The notes under the pieces are model-generated. The model had not been told where the DNA came from. It saw nothing but the letters and a program-made list of their open reading frames with translations, and ran no database searches. Source: Blasia pusilla (taxonomy: Eukaryota > Marchantiophyta > Marchantiopsida > Blasiales). From it: a DNA stretch of 64,000 bases. A program made the position numbers and the translations under genes. The stretch covers positions 27,528,001 to 27,592,000 of the forward strand of contig CM114271.1 of assembly GCA_050084515.1 (NCBI GenBank). The letters run 5' to 3'. This document shows, in pieces, positions 54,906 to 64,000 of this stretch. Within the stretch, counting starts at the first letter, position 1; each line of letters starts with the position of its first letter.

Positions 54906-57900
54906 TCGTGACAACCGGTACATTTCTGGCCAATATACAATTTTCGAACCTTTTTTATATTCCGGCCGGCTAAAACAAAACAAAGCGCTATGAATTGTAT
55001 TTAATTCTCTAGTGTCAACATAGGAAAATAGGAAAACCCTGGGAGGATAGGAAAATCCATCTTTTGTTAATAGTATAGATGAGGGGATTATTATTTAAGT
55101 AGAAGGGTAAGAAAAAACTTCCATAATAAGAGAAGCATCTGAATTAATTTACACCTCAGTTTACATGCATGTGAGTTTCTTTTCATCCAACAAATTCTCA
55201 AAGAATCTTGTAAGGTGCCCACGGAGGGCCTAGGAAATTGACATAAAATATCTAGGTTAAGATCACAGTCACTCTATTCCCCGACATAGTATGGCAGTTC
55301 TTATCGGTAGAGTATGAATGGGAGGGTTTGCCTTTCAAGTTGGAGGGAAAGGGGCCTCTCTTTTCATCTTGCTTGGCTAGTATGCATCCAATGCTTCAAT
55401 TCGATGTGCTATCGTGTTGTTGATTTGATTAGAAGTTGCAGCAAATTGGAAATCGACGCTTAAGGTTGGGAGTGATCTTACCTCCATTAAAATTTCAGGG
55501 TATGTCGCCTTGCATTACTTTTGATTTCAGCGATTGTCCACTCCCATTCAAAAACATGATGTTGCTTTGAAGTTTTTGATTTCAAGAGACTAAGGACTAA
55601 GGACTTGTAAGGGATTGTGCCATGTACGGATCCCTATTTAATAATTCATGTTAATATATCATTCTTCTTACCTATATGACCCCAAAATTATTTTTGAGGG
55701 AGTAGTGACACTGTCAAATAGAGGAGTAGTAAAAAACTAAGACTATCCTCCAATTAGTATATAGATAGATGATTTCAATTTTGGCATTTCAATTGATGAT
55801 TAATTTCCAAGTGAGCAATTTGGAGACACATACTGTAATTTAGGGAGGGATTGAATTTTGCTTTCCCTCCACGTTTTCTTAAATTTAAGTCTGGTCAAAG
55901 CTTGCAAGAGGCTAGAGGTACCGTAAGTTCAAGTGACCATCAAGTCAAGAGATTTATATCTTTTTTTCCTCCCAAGATTGGAATTATATATTTAAGCCAC
56001 TTGTAATTTGAATGGTTGGAAACGAAGAATGATGATGAAAATGGGAAAAAAAGAAGTTGGTTGGATATTTTGAAAAAATATTTTGAAAAAGTGCCATAGG
56101 AAAATGCTTTGGTTGAAGATTTTTAGCCAAAATTTTTTTGGCACACCAAAAAGAAATTCAGGTTCGGGTGATGCAATTAAAATTATCCATCCCTATCATA
56201 AAAGTGTGTCTACTTACTGAACCAACCCCTACAAAAGTTAACCCACTTCTTAAATAACTTCAAGTGATCCTCTTGGTTGAGAGGAGGAGTACCAAAAGAA
56301 GTGGTTGAAAATCAAGAGGACACTATCCCATAATAATAATAATAATAATTTTATTATAGCATGCAAAAAATAAAAATAAAAATAATTTTCAATTTTGTTG
56401 CCTAATATGTCCAATGAAAAAATAATGTGAAATCATTTTATTTCAAATAAAATTTTTTTATTACCTCTTATCACTTAGAAAAAAAATTTCAAATATAAAT
56501 TTTTTGAAACTTCTCCCAACCAATTCCGAAAATACGTGATTAACCATTTAAAAATGAAAATTGGGAGAAATTGGTCAAATATTGAAAATGGGAGGGAAAT
56601 TTGGGGATCTAAAATATTTCCAAGATAAAAATAAACCCTATATAAAAGTCTTGAGAAATTTTTAGGGAAACTTGAAAAAACTAAAAATAAGTTTAAGATA
56701 AAAAATAAACTTAAAGATTAAATCTAAATCCTTTCTTTTTCCATTTTCCCCTTAGCTTAGTCTAGGGTAATATCAAAACAAATTCAAGTGTGAAAGGTTT
56801 CACACTTGCATGCAAAGAGAACTTTTCAAGAAAGAGGCCCATGCCGCCCATGCAAATTAATATGATAAGGATGCCATGGTTTTACCATACTAGCATGCAT
56901 GTTCAATTCTTAGCTCTTGTTGCATCCTAATTTCTAATGTATTTTTTAAAATTTAAAAAAATCCCATTTCCACCACTTCTTTAAAATATCTCTTTTCTAA
57001 ACTTTTCCTTTTGAAAAAAAATGTTTTTTTCTTTTAAATTTATTTTTCCATTTCTTTTAAGTATTCCTTTCCCCTTTTCATTTAAAAAAAACCCCCTATG
57101 ATATTTCACCTTAAATAATTCTTTGACATGTTAGAATTATGATAAACCTTGGATAAATCTTGATATCGCTTTCTCGTCATAATATAGGCTAGTTGGAATT
57201 TCCATGCTGGAGAAAAGGTTGAGATTTAAAAAATCCCAACCTTTTATTCCATCATTTGTAGTCCTCCTCTTGATTTTAAACTCAAGTCTAAATCTTCCTA
57301 CATCTCATTTTGAAATTTGAAAAAATCCCAAATGTCCACTCTTAGTTGAAATAAAGAAAGACACCCTTTTGTTAAAAAAATAGAAAAAAAAAACCCACCC
57401 CCTTCAACTTATCTATTTCAGAAAAAAAGAAAATTTCTGAATCCCTTGAAATCTTTTCTTAATTGAACTAAAAAAAACCTTTACCACCAAGACATCCCAT
57501 TTTCTTGTTTTCAAAAAAAAAATTTAAAATATCCCCACTTTCCACTATTCCAATACCCCATCTCTTTATATTCTCCTAGTTATATGCCCACTTATCCATA
57601 AAAATCTACATATGCTTTTACTTTACTTCCAGGAACTAGTGCCCAATTGTATGACATATTTCATATAATGAGCAATAATTTTAAACACAATTTTGTATTA
57701 GCCCATGCTTACCTACTCTTCTTGTCCATGTCACCAACAGCGAGTGGTCATCCCCCTTGCTCCCACACTTCTCTTGACTAGCCTTGGCCCTACAACTTAC
57801 TTTTCGCCCATGGATATCTTAAGAGAGTCCCAAAGTTCTCAACTTTCCCTAGTCTCTTTAGTTTAGTCTAGGTTTTATCTTATAGTAATCTCAAGATTCG

Positions 57901-58840
57901 TCCTCCATTTGATCCATCATCATGACTTGTTTCTTGAGTCTTTCCTATCTTAAGACAAAGCTATTCATAAAGAAGATCTGATGGCTATTATCATCAAAGA
58001 ATTCTTGTTGTGATTAAAAAGAAATAATTTTTTTCTTTAATAGGGAGTGTAAATTTGATCCTTCCTAATCCTTGCTATTAAGAAATCCAATGGCACATGA
58101 TCCAATCAAAGTGGAAGTCTTAAATCTTATGGATTTAACACTAAAGAATTTGATGTTGCTTAGTTGTAAATCAATGGTTAGAAACTTGGTGGCTATTAAT
58201 TACCAATCCCCTACCCTAATTACCTAGAGTCCTTTGGTAGTTCCAATCCAATGGCATAACCTTAGGTGTTGTTGTCACGTTGTGGTCCTTGGTTTTTCCA
58301 AACATAATAGCCCTTATTACTCCCGTTTCCATTGGCTATTTTTCTTTCCAAAAAATGTCTTAATTCATTTTTTAGTCTATTATAGTAAATTATAAAAGAA
58401 CTTGTGTGATGAAAAACATGGCCAAACTACCATTCTCTATCCCAATAACCATCTCTCAATTGCAAAAAGCTTTTTTTTTTGGAAATAAAATCCACCCAAA
58501 AATTATCAATATTCTATTGTTAGTTACATGGTTATTGTAAGATGGTCCATATGACACTCCCCTTTGGAAAGGTTTATATGAAACCTTGGGATGATGGAAT
58601 AGTCAATAAGGTAGGTAATTTTATGGTCTATTTGAGTGCATCACATAAGAATTCACACCCACTAGAAAAAGGTGTGAATTATCTTTTGCACCTACTATCT
58701 TGAACATCCGTCTTGTATGATGTGGAAGCATGCATTCAACTTGTCATGCTCTCGTTCCTCACTTGCACCCAAACACATTATCACGTCTTTTGGGATGGAT
58801 CAAGTCTAATCAATAAGTCTTTTGTAGAATACCTTCCGGG
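54906..58840. other. AT-rich non-coding DNA
   Basis: Very AT-rich with long A and T runs and no frame of note. A minus-strand Helitron 5'-end fragment (CACTATCCCATAATAATAAT) sits at about 56300-56345, adjoining an (AAT)n tract, and a Helitron-like start (TCTATACTATTAACAAAAG, minus strand) at about 55060-55080. Confidence 0.5.
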
Positions 58841-58844
58841 ATAT

Positions 58845-59105
58845 TGGAGTACAACCTCAAGAGATCGAGGATAATCTATTGGGGCCTCGGCTAATCCGAG
58901 AAAGCAGATTTCCCTTTCGTTTTAGCTCATTTGGAACTATATAGAGAAGCTTACTATTTTTAGTAAGTTACCGTTATGAGTATAGTTGACTTTCCATGTA
59001 AAGAAGTGGCCCTTGACCCCCTACAACAAGTCAAGAGCCAAGGAGGTGACCTATGAGCATAGGCCACCATGAAGAGTTTGGGAGAGGGAAGGGGATACAC
59101 TCAAG
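58845..59105 (+). repeat. Diverged gypsy LTR fragment
   Basis: Shares with the 4029-4654 LTR the order GGCCTCGG, AGATTTCCCTTTCGTTTTAG, GCTTACTATTTTTAGTAAGT, AAGTGGCCCTTGACC, CAAGAGCCAAGGAGGTGACC and CTCAAGGAGA. More diverged than the other copies. Confidence 0.6.
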
Positions 59106-60672
59106 GAGACAAAGCCGTTGCCCATTTTTTTTTATTTAGTTTGAGTCTTGAGATGGAGTTATTCCTATTGGTGCTCCTAGTAGCATACTTTAGCTTTTTG
59201 GATTTCATTTGTACAGGTTTGCAATCTTTTGAGAATGAAATCACCTTGGAAGTGTTGCCGAATTTTTTGTATGAGCTTAGGTCGTGGGCTACAATATAAT
59301 TTCCGCTAGTTTCATATGGAAGGTTGGTAGAAGGAGCTCATTTGATGATATTTTTTATGAAGGAGTTATGCACCTTGTCGAAGAAATGGTGTGCAATTTC
59401 AACACTGGAGCTCAAAGTGTGGTCATACTAATGGGGTGCCATAGCCAACACGTGAAATCTTGTAACTTTGTTTGGTGGGTTAGGAAAAGTAAAAATCCTT
59501 TTATTTTAGTGCATAGCAAGACAAGGGAAAAAATAATTTGACGGTGAAGTAAAGTGAAAACTTTATTTAGTGGAGTATGAGCCAAATTTGAGATAATTTT
59601 GGTGAGTTGATCTTGTTTAAGGGGTTAGTGGAATGGAAAAAAAACATTGACTTTTGAATAAGGTTAAAATAGAGCCATGTTTACCTATGTGTGACATAAC
59701 ATAATTACCATTGACCTTCACCAACCATCTATTGTTCAACCACGGTCGTCTATTCGATGACTGTCAAGTACCGCTTGTCACTATTCGTGTGTCGTCGATG
59801 TATGGGGTCAAGTTTCGAGGTATGGTTAATCATGCATAGTGATTGGTAGCTGCTTGAAAATGATTGAGTATCATGCCATGATTCCCATACACGCAATGCG
59901 CCACCGATTGTTGCGCCGTGATACTTGTGGCCGCACCTTCTTGATCACAAAGACGCACGAGCACTAAGGAGTAGAGCGTGTATTGCTAATAGATGAGGGG
60001 ATGCCATTGTATGTCCCCTCCCATCACCTAATACAATGTTATTTTTATTTCTATTGTGCAGTATCGTACCGCAGTACCCTCCACTACACATCGAGGAGGT
60101 TTGAGCATCGTCAACATCGGGGGAGTAGGACTTGCTGACTAGAGGAGTTATCTTCACAATTGAGTTGGGATCTAGGTTTGCAATTTTTGGGGAGCAAAAA
60201 TGACATTGTTTCCACATTATCCATTCTAGTCTTTTGCCCTACTTGTGTGAGGGAATTCCGAGTATTGGGTAGTTTTTTTGGCATATAGGGTTTGTACGGA
60301 TGTTGAGAGCGTCATTGATGTATGAAATTAGGGGACATAGAGCTATGTGGGATTTCTAGAGTTCTGGGTATGCTATGTGGATGAGATGATAGACCAGTGA
60401 TTTGTCGCACGATGCCACTTGTTGCCACACTACGCACATCTCGATGGGAGGAAGTGGAGATTGAGTGCCGCACATGTTAGTTCTAAGTGATTGAGGGATT
60501 GCTCGTAGGATTGAGAGTGATCGTATGAGGGGGCACGAGGGTCATCATGGCATCTTTTCAGTACTTTGAGAGGGAAGGTGGTGTGTCTACGAGTAGCTCT
60601 AGAGGTCTTCCGTGGAGTGGCACGAGGTTTCATGGGTCTCTACATGAGGGATTACCTTGACCTCCTTCTGTA
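59106..60672. other. No recognised gene
   Basis: Short open frames only. A 76-codon frame (59069-59299) has a hydrophobic stretch (MELFLLVLLVAYFSFLDFIC), but nothing else supports it as a gene. Confidence 0.35.
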
Positions 60673-61680
60673 TTGTCCTCAAATGAGGAAGAAGATATAG
60701 AGGGTGATTTTGTTAGTGTACTATCCTACGCAATGAGTGTTCCTATCGTTAAGGCGTACGAGATGGATGACCAAGGTAGAGGACCACATAGGTTTTTGGA
60801 TGTTGTGGATACCATAGAGTTACACAACTTCATTGCGGAGTTTAGAAGATGGTGTGACTCACACAAGGCCAAGAACTCCAGAGAGTTCAACTCTTTTAGA
60901 ACATGGAACGGGATGTTCTAGCAACTAGAGGTCCATGGATAATTATCATGAGTTTTCCTAGAGGTACTCACCGGAGATTGAGGCTTGGAGCCTATACTAT
61001 GATCCGCACTACGTGTCGTGTCATAGACTAAGCCATTTCTAGATGAGGAGGAGGAGCTAGGGGAGTCTACTTCCTCTGCCATAGGGATGAGTCAGACTAG
61101 GGCAATTGCATCGTCCAGTTGGCCGGGTTTGGCCTAGGTTCAACCCCGTGGTGGAGTTCTTTACGGAGTTATGGAGGAATTATTAGGGGAGACGGATTGA
61201 GAAGTTGTGGAGCATCCATGACTTCCATAGACACACGGGAGAGGGTTTTTGTGAGGCATTTACTATCTTGCTTTGTCTGATTAGTGTCACTTAGGGGTGA
61301 TAGAGGCACAAATTGTTCAAGCATGGTATGGGATGCTGGAATCAGACATGCGAAAATGGGTGAGGGATGCAATACTTATGATGCACACCTCACCTACATT
61401 TAGAGATTTGTTTAATATGGCGGAGTGCATTGAGTGCAACATGTCCAAGGAGAGTGTAGCAGCCATGAGTCATACGCAAGAGCAATCACGATTGCCTTCA
61501 CCACCAATGCAGCAACGTAGATTTTGAGAGAGTGTGGCACCACAAGATCAAGGAGGTTACCGTGATCATGTGCCATAGAGACCCATGCCAGCATATGCGG
61601 TTTAGTAGCAACCGCCAAGAGTTATTTGTTGGGCATGTAGTGGAACCCATCGCCAACAAGATTGCATCGTCAGGGAAGTG
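60673..61680 (+). pseudogene. Ty3/gypsy gag remnant with CCHC zinc knuckle
   Basis: The frame opens with acidic MSSNEEEDIEGDFVSVLSYA and ELHNFIAEFRRWCDSHKAKN, then, past stops and frame changes, KLWSIHDFHRHTGEGFCEAF, QAWYGMLESDMRKWVRDAIL, MMHTSPTFRDLFNMAECIEC and, at 61627-61665, a complete knuckle CWACSGTHRQQDC. It is collinear with the antisense gag at 45320-46620, so it is the same family. No LTR or pol was seen adjoining it. Confidence 0.75.
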
Positions 61681-61689
61681 GCGCATCAA

Positions 61690-62310
61690 AGCTACATACA
61701 TACAAAGTCCATTTCCGTGCGCGCATGGGTACTTGCGGCGAGCACTAGAGCCGGCCTTGCACGCAACATACATCTGGGCTCAGCTAGCCTGCACCTAGTC
61801 TAAGAATATGTCATATGTTTGATTTGTAGCCCTCACCAACCCGCCCTAATCCCGCATTGGCCCACGGTGGGCCCAAGGAGTGCGGGTTCCGCTCACAGAA
61901 GGCGGGATCTATGAGGGAGGGGGCCTCTACGGGCCAAAGCCCTCACTATGCAGAACCTATGCGGGCCAATGAAAATGGCTTTGGCCCACACAGGCCAAAG
62001 GAGTGGAGGCTCTATGAAGACAAGGGCCTCTAAGGAGCAGAATGTCCTAGATAGGGCGGGCTTCGTCCCATAGAGGCCCCTCTCCTCATAGAGCAGGCCT
62101 TTCATGGGTCGAGCCCGCACTCCTTGGGCCTACCTTGGACTAATGCGCCCTTAGGGCGGGCCAATATAGGCAATTTCCAGCCCACCTCTCTTAATTTGAA
62201 CCCGCACCCATTCTTGTGTCTCAAGCCTGCGCAGGCCACTTGGGTACCAAAAACACCCGGATGGGGAAATTCTTGGGCATGTATGTTTTTGTGCAACCTT
62301 GGGGCAAGTG
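61690..62310. repeat. GC-rich foldback-like repeat R1, long copy
   Basis: Repeated GGGCC, GCGGGC, GCCCGC and AGGCC motifs, and a right end TGTATGTTTTTGTGCAACCTTG as in other R1 copies. Clusters such as GGCCAAAGCC and TAGAGGCCC can pair with each other. Frames on both strands are composition-driven. Confidence 0.5.
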
Positions 62311-63040
62311 CTCCATCTTGGAGGAGGTGATGAGCCCACACCAAGAGTATACGAGTGTGATCACGGGGGCTCGTGTTGTGGCAGGAGAGAGGAAGAGAGG
62401 AGAGGAAGAGAGGAGAGTCTCTCTTAAAAAAAAAGGGCCAAATCCGCCTCCTCTCTTCAAAAAATTTTGACATATTTGAAATTTTTGTTTGCTTTCAAAT
62501 TCATGAAATCTTTAGAAGAGAGTAGGTAGTGGTCCACATTCGGGCCTTAAGAAACCTCCTTTTTTCAGAGGGCGAAAAACAAGTAGACATCATAAGACCA
62601 CTACAAACATTTTTCCATCACTCTCCATGTGAGCCTAAGTTCCTTCACATTGCCTGTCTCGCCTGATAAGTTGTGCCTGTGGCTATTTTTTTGGAGGACC
62701 ATTGGCAAATAATGTGACCAGAAGTAGCAATCTCATCTCAATGAAAGGTTCAAATAAAGACCAACTTTGTGAAATGTGAACACAGGAGACAATAATTAAA
62801 CCAAAAGATTGTTAGCTGTCTGGAGTAAAGAGAAACTGATGTCCCTTCATTCAGATCCTAAATCTGATAAACCGAGAAGCTGCACTCCTCCCAACCCGTC
62901 GGAATTTTATAGGTTCCAACTCTTGCAACCCATCGGAATTAGATGGCTTGCACCCCTTGCAAGCAAGCTTACCATAACAAAGGAAAGATTTGAGAAGTGA
63001 TTCCATTCCACCCTGTACCCACGAAAATTTAACTGTTTGG
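62311..63040. other. No recognised gene
   Basis: Contains a GAGAGGAAGAGAGGAGAG purine tract (about 62386-62420). From 62880 the CAACCC(G/A)TCGGAATT palindrome-type motif begins, which continues to 63310. Confidence 0.4.
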
Positions 63041-63045
63041 GAATC

Positions 63046-63930
63046 CGAAATGGCAATCCGACAGGTTATAAGAATCCAGCACGTCTTAGAGAAGAAAAGA
63101 AGCCTAAGATTGGTTTGATGATACTAGGGGAACGAGCCAAAAGTGAAGAAGCCCGTCACAATGCCTCAAAATTTGGTCTCCCAGGGAAAAATTCGGATCA
63201 CTCAAGTAGCCAACCTGTCAAAATCCGACAGCTTGCCTAGAAATGGTTGAAAAGTTGCAGTGGTCAAAAAGTGAAAAGTTGCAACCCATCGGAATCCGAC
63301 GGGTTGCAAAATTGTAATTCTAAGTAGCTAGACGAACACAATCCACAAGTCCAAAAAAAATATTCAGCAAAATTTTACAAACACCATTATCGGTTGAAAA
63401 AATCTCGTCCTTTATTACATCCGAAGGAATCTCGGAAATGTACATGTGATCTAGTCTATGATTTCTTCAGCCTTCTCATCTACAAATTTGCTCATGACTC
63501 TCCTAGGTTCCTGTACAAAAGGAATGTCTTGGGATACAAGTGGCTCCTTTGGCCGATTGTAGACGGGGATCGAAAATGTTGGCGAATTCGAGAGCCTTGG
63601 CCCCCCCCTAGGTACACCATAACGGTCCCATGTAACCTGATTTGAGTCCCATCGCCTTCCTCGGCAGTATATCTTGTACGCTCTGCAATGTGACATCCAT
63701 CCAATATCAATACGTGCTCCGTCCTTGGAAATACCATGATGGCAATCCCACAGGTAGTAGGAATCCAACATGTCTTGGAGAAGAGAAGAAGCCTACGCCT
63801 TGTTTGATGATACTAGGGGAAGGTGCTAAAGTGAAGAAGCCCGCCAGAATGCCTCTAAAGAGTCCGAAAGAGTCCGATCACTCACGCAGCCAACCTGTAG
63901 GAATCCGACAGGTTTCCTGGAAGTGGTTGT
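63046..63930. repeat. Direct repeat pair with CAACC-TCGGA palindromes
   Basis: About 190 bp at 63048-63240 (GGCAATCCGACAGGTTATA, GAAGAAGCCCGTCACAATGC) recurs at 63741-63925 (GGCAATCCCACAGGTAGTA, GAAGAAGCCCGCCAGAATGC). Both end in a CAACCTGT...CCGACAG(C/G)T palindrome. A near-perfect 31-bp palindrome, TTGCAACCCATCGGA-A-TCCGACGGGTTGCAA, is at 63279-63309. Confidence 0.65.
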
Positions 63931-64000
63931 CGTGCGCATACATATCGCTACACAACATACATCGCTTCGTCACATCTATACCACACAACACCGATCTTCC
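63928..64000 (-). repeat. Antisense gypsy LTR, cut by window edge
   Basis: TGTCGTGCGCATACATATCG and CTACACAACATACATCG are the reverse complement of the 3' end of the LTR at 4029-4654 and 43447-44088. The element continues beyond the window. Confidence 0.75.

Noticed and set aside
59069-59299. Small membrane protein gene
   Set aside because: One hydrophobic stretch in a 76-codon frame next to a decayed LTR is not enough evidence.

Overview
The window looks like nuclear DNA of a land plant with a large, repeat-packed genome. The evidence is nested Ty1/copia and Ty3/gypsy retrotransposons, Mutator-like (MULE) DNA transposons, Helitrons, and a plant-type L-type lectin receptor kinase (LecRK). 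No intact host gene, rRNA, tRNA or organelle segment was recognised. The gypsy family carries a methyltransferase-like segment, a type I associate with charophyte algae and non-seed plants, so a fern or lycophyte is my weak guess. The species cannot be fixed from this sequence.

Layout. 1-10.5 kb: decayed retroelement DNA (integrase remnant near 3.1 kb), a solo LTR (4029-4654), a 1.27-kb LTR-like repeat (6280-7551), and copies of two dispersed repeat families called R1 and R2 here. 10.5-24.6 kb: one minus-strand LecRK pseudogene split into three collinear pieces (24551-23465, 15735-15365, 11386-11305). It is broken by a 7.7-kb MULE (15736-23464; 9-bp target duplication CAAATCTGG), a 4.0-kb copia element (11387-15364; duplication AAGTC) and a head-to-tail array of four about 200-bp Helitrons (10512-11304). 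27.1-32.3 kb: a second, decayed copia element (duplication TTTAG). 32.3-38.7 kb: non-coding or unrecognised DNA.

38.8-53.4 kb: probably an older, larger MULE related to the first. Its ends share the same GGCCCC-rich repeats and it keeps a homologue of an unknown accessory ORF of the first MULE. It is filled with gypsy pieces: a methyltransferase-like/RT/RNase H/integrase block (39.2-43.3 kb), LTR copies (43.3-44.3 kb), an antisense gag-protease block (44.3-46.6 kb), a sense protease/methyltransferase-like block (46.6-49.1 kb) broken by the second 1.27-kb repeat, and an antisense LTR (49.6-50.1 kb). 53.5-64 kb: a foldback region (54.3-54.9 kb), AT-rich DNA, a gypsy gag remnant (60.7-61.7 kb), an R1 copy, palindrome-rich direct repeats (63-63.9 kb) and the start of another antisense LTR at the window edge.

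The most interesting points are the serially interrupted receptor-kinase gene, the methyltransferase-like segment in the gypsy family, the tandem Helitron array, and the unknown ORF shared by two MULEs. All alignments were made by eye.
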